Shown here: piece after piece, positions 56,552-64,000 of the stretch
Numbering within the stretch: position 1 is the first letter of the stretch
Layout of the letters: each line of letters opens with the position of its first letter
From: Mesorhizobium sp. RMAD-H1
GTDB taxonomy: Bacteria > Pseudomonadota > Alphaproteobacteria > Rhizobiales > Rhizobiaceae
Length of the DNA: 64,000 nucleotides
Assembly (NCBI RefSeq): GCF_014191375.1
Contig: NZ_JACHWN010000005.1
Location: 186,001 to 250,000 of the forward strand
Reading direction: 5' to 3'
Notes under the pieces: model-generated
The model's input: the letters and a program-made list of their open reading frames with translations, nothing else
The model's database searches: none
What the model was told of the DNA's origin: nothing
Made by a program: the position numbers and the translations under genes

Positions 56552-57961
56552 ATGAGCGCACCCCGCACTCTCTATGACAAAATCTGGGACGATCATCTGG
56601 TCGACCAGCAGCCCGACGGCACCTGCCTTCTCTATATCGACCGCCATCTCGTGCATGAGGTGACGAGCCCGCAGGCCTTCGAGGGCTTGCGCATGGCGGG
56701 GCGCAAGGTGCGCCATCCGGAGAAGACGCTCGCCGTCGTCGATCACAATGTGCCGACCTCGCCCGACCGCAAGAACGGAATCAAGAACGAGGAAAGCCGC
56801 ATCCAGGTCGAGGCGCTGGCGAAGAACGCCGCCGATTTCGGCGTGGAATATTATTCGGAAAACGATATCCGCCAGGGCATCGTCCATATCGTCGGGCCGG
56901 AGCAGGGTTTTACACTCCCTGGCATGACCATCGTCTGCGGCGACAGCCACACCTCCACCCATGGCGCGTTCGGCGCGCTGGCGCACGGCATCGGCACGTC
57001 GGAGGTGGAGCATGTGCTCGCCACTCAGACGCTGATCCAGAAGAAGGCCAAGAACATGCTGGTGCGGGTCGATGGCCAGCTGCCATCAGGCGTGACGGCG
57101 AAGGATATCATCCTCGCCATCATCGGCGAGATCGGCACGGCGGGCGGCACCGGCTACGTCATCGAATATGCGGGCGAGGCGATCCGCGCGCTGTCGATGG
57201 AAGGCCGCATGACGATCTGCAACATGTCGATCGAGGGTGGCGCGCGCGCAGGCCTCATCGCGCCCGACGAGAAGACCTTCGAATATATCAAGGGCAAGCC
57301 GCGCGCCCCGAAGGGCGAGGCGCTGGAGCAGGCCATCGCCTATTGGAAGACGCTGAAATCGGACGAGGGCGCGCATTTCGACAAGATCGTCACCCTAGAC
57401 GCCGCCAATCTGCCGCCCATCGTCTCCTGGGGCTCGTCGCCCGAGGATGTGGTGGCGGTGACGGGCGAGGTGCCCAATCCTGATGATATCGCCGACGAGA
57501 CCAAGCGGGCCTCGAAATGGCGCGCGCTCGACTATATGGGCCTGAAGCCGGGCACGAAGATCACCGACATCGCGCTCGACCGCGTGTTCATCGGCTCCTG
57601 CACCAATGGCCGCATCGAGGATTTGCGCGAAGTGGCGAAGGTGGTCGAAGGCCGCAAGGTCGCGCCGACCGTCAGCGCGATGATCGTGCCGGGGTCGGGC
57701 CTGGTGAAGGAGCAGGCCGAGGCCGAGGGGCTGCACAAGATCTTCATCGAGGCTGGCTTCGACTGGCGCGAGCCGGGCTGCTCCATGTGCCTTGCCATGA
57801 ACGACGACCGGCTGAAGCCGGGCGAGCGTTGCGCCTCCACCTCAAACCGCAATTTCGAGGGCCGTCAGGGATTCAAGGGCCGCACGCATCTCGTCTCGCC
57901 TGCCATGGCGGCGGCGGCGGCGATCGCCGGGCATTTCGTCGATATCCGCGAGTGGAAGTAA
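56552..57961 (+). CDS. leuC: 3-Isopropylmalate dehydratase large subunit
   Basis: A 469-residue [4Fe-4S] aconitase-family enzyme isomerising 2- to 3-isopropylmalate in leucine synthesis, together with LeuD (not in the window). Cluster ligands are in [15 protein letters not shown] and [33 protein letters not shown] and the N-terminal [20 protein letters not shown] are family blocks. Length is typical. A terminator follows 35 bases after the stop, so it is monocistronic. Confidence 0.97.
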   Translation: MSAPRTLYDKIWDDHLVDQQPDGTCLLYIDRHLVHEVTSPQAFEGLRMAGRKVRHPEKTLAVVDHNVPTSPDRKNGIKNEESRIQVEALAKNAADFGVEYYSENDIRQGIVHIVGPEQGFTLPGMTIVCGDSHTSTHGAFGALAHGIGTSEVEHVLATQTLIQKKAKNMLVRVDGQLPSGVTAKDIILAIIGEIGTAGGTGYVIEYAGEAIRALSMEGRMTICNMSIEGGARAGLIAPDEKTFEYIKGKPRAPKGEALEQAIAYWKTLKSDEGAHFDKIVTLDAANLPPIVSWGSSPEDVVAVTGEVPNPDDIADETKRASKWRALDYMGLKPGTKITDIALDRVFIGSCTNGRIEDLREVAKVVEGRKVAPTVSAMIVPGSGLVKEQAEAEGLHKIFIEAGFDWREPGCSMCLAMNDDRLKPGERCASTSNRNFEGRQGFKGRTHLVSPAMAAAAAIAGHFVDIREWK

Positions 57962-57995
57962 CCGCTCCGGAAGCGTTTTAAGACATTGTAGATAT

Positions 57996-58034
57996 GAACA
58001 GGATGCTTTCGAGCGTCCTGTTCGGCATTTTTTA
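57996..58034 (+). terminator. Intrinsic terminator of leuC
   Basis: GAACAGGA pairs with TCCTGTTC and an inner GCT/AGC closes a TTCG loop; GGCATTTTTTT follows. This is a classic Rho-independent terminator. Confidence 0.92.
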
Positions 58035-58145
58035 ACCTTTATTGCAGGTGATGGGACCTTTCCGCCGCGTTTTCCTGGTCGGCTGACCATAATTTACGCT
58101 TCTTTCTTCTGGTGCGGCTAGGCTTGTCACAAGCGGGAACAAAGC

Positions 58146-59360
58146 ATGAGCGGCGCTCATTTCGTCCTTATCATCAACATGACCGTTGCCGGGCTGTTCG
58201 CGATCGCGTTTCTCGGCATCGCCGTCTATGAAAAGACCTATATCTCGGCGCGTCTTTTCGCCCTCGCCTTCGTCTTTGCGATGATGAATTTCGGCTCAGA
58301 GCTTCTGGTGCCTGCGATCAGCAATCCGAAGCTGGGCTATATGCTGGCCTTCACCACGTTCCTGTGCACGCTGATCTGCGTCACGATCGGCATGGCGCAT
58401 AAATATGCGGTGCGGATCCCGTGGCTGGCGCTGACGGTCCTGTCAGTGGCGTCGCTCGTCATGGTCTATTCCATCTATGACATCGCGCGCGTGACGCTTC
58501 TGGGCATGCTTCTCTACCAGGCGCCCTATTTCGTCGCCTTGTGCTTCAGCAGCTACATCATCCTGAAATCGCGGGCGCGCGGTATTGCGGACATGCTGCT
58601 CTTCGCCCTGCTGTTCGTCAGCGCCGGGCATTTCCTGCTCAAGCCGTTCATCGCGATCGCATCCGGCGGAATGGGGCAGAACCCGCAGGACTACATCCAC
58701 ACGCAATACGCGCTTTTCTCGCAGACGATCGGCGCAGCCCTTTCCGTGGCAAACGGCCTTCTCATGCTGGTCATCCTGACGCGGGATTTGATGGCGGACA
58801 TGTCGTCGCGTTCGGAAACCGACATGCTCTCGCGTCTCCTCAACCGTCGCGGTTTCGAAGTCCGCAGCGAGGCCGCCATCGGACAGGCCAGGCGTTCCGG
58901 CCTGCCGCTTTCGCTCATCGTCTGCGATCTCGATAACTTCAAGACCATCAATGACGGCTATGGGCATGAGCTGGGCGACCATGTCATCCGTGCTTTCGCC
59001 GCAGGCTTGCGGGAGATAGCTTCGGACAGGGATATCGTGGCGCGCATCGGGGGCGAGGAGTTCGCCATCCTGCTTCCCGGCATGGGCATTCATGCGGGGC
59101 GGCTGTTCGCGGAAAAGGCGCGGAGCAACTTTTCCGGCCGGCCGGTTGCCGGCCTGCCACCGGAAAGCCGTTTCACCGCCAGTTTCGGCGTCGCCGAGCT
59201 TCAGGACGAGGATGCGCTTTCCGATCTCATGCGGCGCGCCGACAACGCGCTCTATGACGCAAAGAAAAGCGGACGCAACTGCGTGCGGCTGGCGCCGCCG
59301 GTCGCGGGCGAGGACAAGGTCGTCGAGCTGCGCCTGCCGCCGGGCGGGCGCTTCGGTTGA
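58146..59360 (+). CDS. Membrane-bound diguanylate cyclase (GGDEF)
   Basis: A 404-residue protein with seven or so N-terminal hydrophobic helices (to about residue 215), then a GGDEF domain: LSRLLNRRGFEVRSE, DLDNFKTINDGYGHELGDHV and the active site IGGEEFAILLPG. It should make cyclic di-GMP from two GTP and respond to an envelope or membrane signal. An inhibitory RxxD is not obvious. The N-terminal array is not a named sensor domain I recognise. It stands alone. Confidence 0.9.
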   Translation: MSGAHFVLIINMTVAGLFAIAFLGIAVYEKTYISARLFALAFVFAMMNFGSELLVPAISNPKLGYMLAFTTFLCTLICVTIGMAHKYAVRIPWLALTVLSVASLVMVYSIYDIARVTLLGMLLYQAPYFVALCFSSYIILKSRARGIADMLLFALLFVSAGHFLLKPFIAIASGGMGQNPQDYIHTQYALFSQTIGAALSVANGLLMLVILTRDLMADMSSRSETDMLSRLLNRRGFEVRSEAAIGQARRSGLPLSLIVCDLDNFKTINDGYGHELGDHVIRAFAAGLREIASDRDIVARIGGEEFAILLPGMGIHAGRLFAEKARSNFSGRPVAGLPPESRFTASFGVAELQDEDALSDLMRRADNALYDAKKSGRNCVRLAPPVAGEDKVVELRLPPGGRFG

Positions 59361-59366
59361 GAGCCG

Positions 59367-59726
59367 TCATCGGCGGCAGTGCGGGTGGTCGAGCACCGGT
59401 GTTTCGCCCCGCGCAATCCCATACATGAAACCGCGTCCCTTCAGGACAACCGCACTTTCGCAAGTGGTGCCGGCAGCAGGGACGATCGCTGCCACCGAGG
59501 GATGGGTCGGCGGGCGGATGATTGAAACCCCGCCGTCGCCAGCGCCTTCCGGAAGGTAGGGACCGGCAGATGCGTTGCTGCTGCCGGTGTGCGGGCCGGT
59601 TGCCGCAAAGGCGATCTTCGTTTGGCCGTCCGTGTCGGCCCGGGCCGGCAGAGCGGCAAGCGCCGGCAAGGCGGCGACGCAGGCCGCGATGCGCAGGACG
59701 AGCCTCGTCGGGGACATATCAGCCAT
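59367..59726 (-). CDS. Exported protein of unknown function
   Basis: A 119-residue protein with a signal peptide (RLVLRIAACVAALPALAALPARA, then DTDGQ). The mature part is Gly/Ser/Pro-rich with one Cys pair (TTCESAV and HCRR). AGGAATTGC precedes the ATG at 59726; upstream ATG at 59756 has none. No domain recognised. It is convergent with the GGDEF gene, six bases apart. Confidence 0.65.
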   Translation of the reverse strand: MADMSPTRLVLRIAACVAALPALAALPARADTDGQTKIAFAATGPHTGSSNASAGPYLPEGAGDGGVSIIRPPTHPSVAAIVPAAGTTCESAVVLKGRGFMYGIARGETPVLDHPHCRR

Positions 59727-59862
59727 CCGCAATTCCTTTCGTCCGGTTCGCGGCATCGGGCCTTGATGTTAACCTGTTCTTTACGTTCGGGCGAGAGGGG
59801 TTGACGGCGGCACGGGGATCGATGACACCATTGCCGACGAGACGATTGGAGGATGACGACCG

Positions 59863-60333
59863 ATGCCCGAGACCCAAGTCGCCCACGCTGTCGACATTTC
59901 GCTTCTCCACTTGCGCGATGCGCATGAATTCGCGCCGCTGCTGGCAAGCTATGCGCAGGCGCTGAAGCGCGGCGCGCCACGCCGCCCGGACGAATATTAT
60001 GCCGAAAAGCTCCTGCAGGACCGCGTGGCCGAGATCGCCGGCGCGCGGCTCGACGGGGAGCTTGTCGGCTTCGTGATCTTCTATGATCTGCCGGAGCCGG
60101 TTTCGGGCATGCGTTGCGGCCAGGTGGATCACATCTATGTGCATCACGATCATCGCGGCAAAGGCATCGCCAAGGCGCTGATCGACGTTCTGGCCGACAA
60201 GGCGGAAGAGCGCAGCTGGTCGAAGCTCATCCTCAATGCGCCGCGCCAGCCCGAGGACGGGCGCAAGCTCTACGAGCAGGTCGCCGCCGCGGCGGACTGG
60301 ACGAGCTTCGTGATTCGCTTCGGCGGGCAATAG
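59863..60333 (+). CDS. GNAT-family N-acetyltransferase
   Basis: A 156-residue GNAT. The acetyl-CoA pyrophosphate loop is HHDHRGKGIAKALI, preceded by the beta4 strand VDHIYVH and followed by LILNAPRQPEDGRKLYEQV. The substrate is unknown. GGAGGATGACGACCG precedes the ATG. It reads divergently from the exported protein gene upstream and ends 401 bases before sdhC. Confidence 0.87.
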   Translation: MPETQVAHAVDISLLHLRDAHEFAPLLASYAQALKRGAPRRPDEYYAEKLLQDRVAEIAGARLDGELVGFVIFYDLPEPVSGMRCGQVDHIYVHHDHRGKGIAKALIDVLADKAEERSWSKLILNAPRQPEDGRKLYEQVAAAADWTSFVIRFGGQ

Positions 60334-60499
60334 CGCGCCGGTATCCGGCGGCGTGCCGGTAAACTTTTCGCGTTCAGATCCGGCTGGAACCGGGCGTTTT
60401 AAGCCGCTTTCAGCCTGTTCAAACGATTGAAGCGCGACCCTCTCCGCGGCGCTGCGGCAAAATGCGACTAAATGGTTGGCGCGGAATGATTATGCGGCT

Positions 60500-60528
60500 T
60501 TGACGCGGTGCGAAAAGAGCAGTAGATA
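60500..60528 (+). promoter_or_regulatory. Sigma-70-type promoter of sdhCDAB
   Basis: TTGACG at 60500-60505, a 17-base spacer and TAGATA at 60523-60528. It resembles the rpmB promoter and fits the rhizobial consensus. Transcription would start near 60535, leaving about 200 bases of leader before sdhC. Confidence 0.7.
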
Positions 60529-60618
60529 ACGGCGCGACATGGTCGTCGATCACGATCCTGCCGCATTTGGAGCGCCGCCCGCAGACGGATATTCAGGCTG
60601 CTTCAAGTTCAACCGACA

Positions 60619-60661
60619 CGCGACCATTGGGAAGTCATCGACTTTTCAGGGTCGCGCTCTA
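60619..60661. repeat. Dispersed palindromic repeat, copy C
   Basis: Ends CGCGACC and GGTCGCG are inverted, with an inner AAGTC-ATC-GACTT stem. Its right part ACTTTTCAGGGTCGCGCTCTAGC aligns with copies A and B. It lies within the transcribed leader of the sdh operon. Confidence 0.6.
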
Positions 60662-60734
60662 GCCTATCCGGGCATGAGCCGGCTTTCGTCCAGCCGATTG
60701 TCCGGACAAACCGGGAAGACCTTCTGGGGGAGCC

Positions 60735-61133
60735 ATGACGAGACCGACAGCCACCCGCCAACGCCCACTTTCGCCGCATCTTTCCATCTATCGCCCGACG
60801 ATGACGATGACCATGTCGGTCGTGCATCGCGCCACCGGCATCGTGCTTTATTTCGGCACGCTGCTGGTCGCGCTGTGGCTGATATCGGCAGCGACGAGCG
60901 AGGACCTCTTCAACCTGGTCAACTGGTTCTTCGGCTCCTGGTTCGGGCGGCTGGTGCTCTTCGGCTACACCTGGGCGCTTCTGCACCACATGCTGGGCGG
61001 CATCCGCCATCTGATCTGGGACACCATCACCGGCCTTGAAAAGCACACGGCGACCAAGATGGCCTGGGCGACGCTGATCGGCTCCGTCACGCTGACGCTG
61101 CTCGTCTGGGTCGCCGCCTTCGTGCTGGGTTAA
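60735..61133 (+). CDS. sdhC: Succinate dehydrogenase cytochrome b556 subunit
   Basis: A 132-residue membrane anchor with three helices that binds heme b and ubiquinone in complex II. The signature RPLSPHLSIYRPTMTMTMSVVHRATG includes the quinone-site Ser/Arg region, and LLHHMLGGIRHLIWD carries the axial heme His. GGGGGAGCC precedes the ATG. First gene of sdhCDAB. Confidence 0.96.
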   Translation: MTRPTATRQRPLSPHLSIYRPTMTMTMSVVHRATGIVLYFGTLLVALWLISAATSEDLFNLVNWFFGSWFGRLVLFGYTWALLHHMLGGIRHLIWDTITGLEKHTATKMAWATLIGSVTLTLLVWVAAFVLG

Positions 61134-61145
61134 AGGATTAAGCTC

Positions 61146-61529
61146 ATGAAAAACATGCGCACGCCCCTCAAGACGGTTCGCGGGCTTGGCTCTGCCAAGG
61201 AAGGAACCGAACATTTCTGGCGCCAGCGCCTGACGGCGGTGGCCAATGTGCCGCTTATGCTGTTCTTCGTCGGCCTCATCGTCTCGCTCAACGGCGCGGA
61301 TTTCGCGACGGTGCGGGCGGCCCTGTCGCATCCGCTGACGGCGCTGGTGATGGTCCTCGTCCTCCTTTCGGCGCTTTATCACATGCGCATCGGGATGCAG
61401 GTCATCATCGAAGACTATGTGCATGGCGAGGGCGCGAAGGTCGCTCTCCTGATGCTGAACACATTCTTCGCGGTGGTGATCGGCGTCGCCTGCATTTTCT
61501 CGATCCTCAAGCTCAGCTTCGGAGGTTGA
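61146..61529 (+). CDS. sdhD: Succinate dehydrogenase membrane anchor subunit
   Basis: A 127-residue anchor with three hydrophobic helices. [30 protein letters not shown] and [21 protein letters not shown] are the SdhD signature, with the His and Asp-Tyr of the heme and quinone sites. It starts 12 bases after sdhC and precedes sdhA by 8 bases. Confidence 0.96.
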   Translation: MKNMRTPLKTVRGLGSAKEGTEHFWRQRLTAVANVPLMLFFVGLIVSLNGADFATVRAALSHPLTALVMVLVLLSALYHMRIGMQVIIEDYVHGEGAKVALLMLNTFFAVVIGVACIFSILKLSFGG

Positions 61530-61537
61530 TCGCCATT

Positions 61538-63382
61538 ATGGCTAAAACGACAAAGCGCGCGCCTCAGGCCGCGGACGGCAAATCCTATCAGTTCGTCGAT
61601 CACAAATTCGATGTGGTGGTGGTGGGCGCGGGCGGCGCAGGCTTGCGCGCGACGCTCGGCATGGCGGAGCAGGGGCTGAAGACCGCCTGCATCACCAAGG
61701 TGTTCCCGACCCGCTCCCATACCGTGGCGGCGCAGGGCGGCATCGCGGCCTCGCTTTCCAACATGGGGCCCGATTCCTGGCAATGGCACATGTACGACAC
61801 CGTCAAGGGATCGGACTGGCTGGGCGACACGGACGCGATGGAATATCTGGCGCGTGAGGCGCCTGCCGCCGTCTACGAGCTCGAGCATTACGGCGTGCCG
61901 TTCTCGCGCACCGAGGAAGGCAAGATCTACCAGCGCCCCTTCGGCGGCCATATGCAGAATTTCGGCGACGGTCCCCCGGTGCAGCGCACCTGCGCGGCGG
62001 CGGACCGCACGGGCCACGCCATCCTGCACACGCTCTACGGCCAGAGCCTGAAGAACAACGCGCAGTTCTTCGTCGAATATTTCGCGCTCGACCTGATCAT
62101 GACCGATGGGGTCTGCACGGGCGTCGTCGCGTGGAACCTCGACGATGGCACGATCCATCGCTTCGCCGCCAAGATGGTGGTGCTGGCGACGGGTGGTTAT
62201 GGCCGCGCCTATTTCTCGGCGACGTCTGCACATACCTGCACCGGCGATGGCGGCGGCATGGCTGCGCGCGCGGGGCTGCCGCTGCAGGACATGGAGTTTG
62301 TGCAGTTCCATCCGACCGGCATCTATGGCGCGGGCTGCCTCATCACCGAGGGTGCGCGCGGCGAGGGCGGCTATCTCGTCAACTCCGAGGGCGAGCGCTT
62401 CATGGAGCGCTATGCGCCGTCGGCCAAGGACCTTGCCTCGCGCGACGTGGTTTCGCGCTGCATGACGCTTGAGATCCGCGAGGGACGCGGCGTCGGCAAG
62501 AACAAGGATCATATCTACCTGCATCTCGACCATCTCGATCCGGCGGTGCTGCATGAGCGGCTGCCGGGCATTTCGGAATCGGCGAAGATCTTTGCCGGGG
62601 TGGACCTCACCAAGGAGCCGATCCCGGTTCTGCCGACCGTCCACTACAATATGGGCGGCATCCCCACCAATTATTGGGGCGAGGTGCTGAACCCGACACC
62701 TGAAGATCCGGACCGTGTGCAGCCCGGCCTGATGGCCGTGGGCGAGGCGGGCTGCGCCTCGGTGCATGGGGCCAACCGTCTCGGCTCCAACTCGCTGATC
62801 GATCTCGTCGTGTTCGGACGCGCGGCGGCAATCCGCGCCGGGCAGGTCATCGACCGCAACGCCAAGATACCCGATATCAACGAGGAAGCGGTCGACAGGA
62901 TCATGGATCGCTTCAACCGCCTCCGCTTCGCCGATGGCCATACGCCGACCGCGAAGCTGCGGGAGACGATGCAGCGCACCATGCAGGAGGACGCCGCCGT
63001 GTTCCGCACGTCGGAATCGCTTAAATCAGGCGTCGAGCGCATGGAGAAGCTCTGGCACGAACTGCCCGACATCAAGGTTTCCGACCGCTCGATGATCTGG
63101 AACTCCGATCTGGTGGAGACGCTGGAACTGGAGAACCTGATGATCAACGCGATGGCGACAGTCGTTTCGGCGGAGGCCCGCAAGGAGAGCCGCGGCGCGC
63201 ATGCGCATGAGGATTTCCCCGAGCGCGACGACGCCAACTGGCGCAAGCATACGCTGGCCTGGGTGGAGCCGGATGGGCTGGTCAAGCTCGGCTACCGTCC
63301 GGTGCATCTCGATCCGCTCGTTCCGGAATCGGAAGGCGGTATCAGCCTCGCCAAGATCGCGCCCAAGAAGCGCGTCTATTGA
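61538..63382 (+). CDS. sdhA: Succinate dehydrogenase flavoprotein subunit
   Basis: A 614-residue FAD subunit oxidising succinate to fumarate. [12 protein letters not shown] is the dinucleotide fold, [16 protein letters not shown] contains the His that covalently binds FAD, and [19 protein letters not shown] lies near the active site, with later RxxR-type residues. The ATG at 61538 lies 12 bases after GGAGG, a little far; the in-frame TTG at 61526 abuts that site and is rejected. Confidence 0.97.
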   Translation: MAKTTKRAPQAADGKSYQFVDHKFDVVVVGAGGAGLRATLGMAEQGLKTACITKVFPTRSHTVAAQGGIAASLSNMGPDSWQWHMYDTVKGSDWLGDTDAMEYLAREAPAAVYELEHYGVPFSRTEEGKIYQRPFGGHMQNFGDGPPVQRTCAAADRTGHAILHTLYGQSLKNNAQFFVEYFALDLIMTDGVCTGVVAWNLDDGTIHRFAAKMVVLATGGYGRAYFSATSAHTCTGDGGGMAARAGLPLQDMEFVQFHPTGIYGAGCLITEGARGEGGYLVNSEGERFMERYAPSAKDLASRDVVSRCMTLEIREGRGVGKNKDHIYLHLDHLDPAVLHERLPGISESAKIFAGVDLTKEPIPVLPTVHYNMGGIPTNYWGEVLNPTPEDPDRVQPGLMAVGEAGCASVHGANRLGSNSLIDLVVFGRAAAIRAGQVIDRNAKIPDINEEAVDRIMDRFNRLRFADGHTPTAKLRETMQRTMQEDAAVFRTSESLKSGVERMEKLWHELPDIKVSDRSMIWNSDLVETLELENLMINAMATVVSAEARKESRGAHAHEDFPERDDANWRKHTLAWVEPDGLVKLGYRPVHLDPLVPESEGGISLAKIAPKKRVY

Positions 63383-63397
63383 TAAAGGCATAGAGCA

Positions 63398-64000
63398 ATG
63401 GCCGAATTTACACTTCCTCAGAATTCCAAGATCAAGCCGGGCCATGTCTGGCCCCGGCCTGCGGGCAGCAATAATCTGACGGAATTCAAGATCTATCGCT
63501 GGTCGCCTGACGACGACGAAAACCCGCGCATGGACACCTATTACGTCGACCGCGACGATTGCGGGCCGATGGTGCTGGATGGGCTGCTCTGGATCAAGAA
63601 CAATGTCGATCCGACCCTGACGCTGCGCCGGTCCTGCCGCGAGGGTATTTGCGGCTCCTGCGCGATGAATATCGACGGCGCCAACACGCTCGCCTGCACC
63701 AAGGGCATGGACGAGATCAACGGCACGGTGAAGGTCTATCCGCTGCCGCATATGCCCGTCATCAAGGATCTGGTGCCGGACCTGACGGTGCCCTATGCAC
63801 AGCTCGCCTCGATCGATCCCTATCTCAAGACGGTTTCGCCCGAGCCGGCCAAGGAGTGGCTGCAAAGCCATGAGGACCGCGCGAAGCTGGACGGGCTCTA
63901 TGAGTGCATCCTATGCTTCTGCTGCCAGACCTCGTGCCCCAGCTATTGGTGGAATGGCGACCGCTATCTCGGCCCCGCCGTGCTCTTGCAGGCCTATCGC
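63398..64000 (+). CDS. sdhB: Succinate dehydrogenase iron-sulfur subunit (partial, cut by window end)
   Basis: The first 201 residues are present. The [2Fe-2S] domain has [18 protein letters not shown] and a later NTLAC. The [4Fe-4S]/[3Fe-4S] domain begins [19 protein letters not shown]. It passes electrons from SdhA to quinone. About 58 residues should follow beyond 64000. It starts 15 bases after sdhA. Confidence 0.97.
   Translation, partial: MAEFTLPQNSKIKPGHVWPRPAGSNNLTEFKIYRWSPDDDENPRMDTYYVDRDDCGPMVLDGLLWIKNNVDPTLTLRRSCREGICGSCAMNIDGANTLACTKGMDEINGTVKVYPLPHMPVIKDLVPDLTVPYAQLASIDPYLKTVSPEPAKEWLQSHEDRAKLDGLYECILCFCCQTSCPSYWWNGDRYLGPAVLLQAYR

Larger units (their letters stand above)
60334..60734. 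other. Leader and promoter region of the sdh operon
   Basis: No gene is supported in these 401 bases. They contain a strong promoter at 60500-60528 and a palindromic repeat at 60619-60661. The sdh mRNA leader would be about 200 bases, unusually long, and includes that repeat. Confidence 0.6.

Overview
The window is a gene-dense, GC-rich stretch of an alphaproteobacterial chromosome, most likely from the Rhizobiales (Hyphomicrobiales, Rhizobiaceae or a close family). The support is the sdhCDAB and mdh-sucCDAB-lpd clusters, cobST beside bolA and a J-domain gene, an Omp19-type lipoprotein, an rpmB/DUF3108 pair, and GCATGATC-type palindromic repeats. parA-parB with a near-perfect parS site points to a position near the replication origin. 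Nearly everything reads as core chromosome; I see no prophage, insertion sequence, integrase island or CRISPR array.

Layout. 1-2.3 kb: parA end, parB, parS and convergent holA. 2.4-5.4 kb: a TrpX-type ABC uptake operon (ATPase, permease, binding protein), followed by tRNA-Arg(CCT). 5.8-12.4 kb: M20 amidohydrolase, D,D-carboxypeptidase coupled to a His-rich CobW/G3E GTPase, TusA-like protein coupled to an L,D-transpeptidase lipoprotein, and accA. 12.5-17 kb: xerD and a small membrane gene, diverging from the overlapping aroK-aroB-corC operon. 16.9-22 kb: bolA, J-domain gene, cobS, cobT and a phytase-like esterase. 21.9-25.1 kb: queuosine-precursor transporter with a candidate preQ1 riboswitch, rpmB, DUF3108 gene and a DMT exporter. 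25.1-28.1 kb: a MerR regulator and Zn/Cd/Pb P-type ATPase with a textbook operator. 28.1-35.3 kb: a minus-strand run with gloB, yciB, ftsY, mtaB, dapF and a 54-residue DUF1328 protein.

35.6-48.1 kb holds omp19, zapE and the mdh-sucC-sucD-sucA-sucB-(LysE, hypothetical)-lpd cluster, with strong RNA hairpins between cistrons. 48.2-50.6 kb holds a TraB/GumN protein and xerC. 50.7-53 kb is rimM-trmD-DUF4260-rplS. 53-56.3 kb is a polar amino-acid ABC pair without an ATPase gene, followed by a TAT alpha/beta hydrolase and divergent HxlR regulator that look like an insertion. 56.5-60.3 kb: leuC, a GGDEF protein, a hypothetical and a GNAT. 60.7 kb to the end: sdhC-sdhD-sdhA-sdhB, with sdhB cut by the window edge.

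Functionally the window joins chromosome segregation and dimer resolution (ParAB, XerC, XerD), most of the lower TCA cycle (malate dehydrogenase, succinyl-CoA ligase, 2-oxoglutarate dehydrogenase, succinate dehydrogenase), the shikimate, leucine, DAP and cobalamin pathways, cell-wall remodelling and metal homeostasis. The observations most worth checking are the preQ1-like element whose pseudoknot would include the start codon, the parS site that begins on the parB stop codon, the dispersed palindromes beside regulatory regions, and the ABC transporter missing its ATPase.
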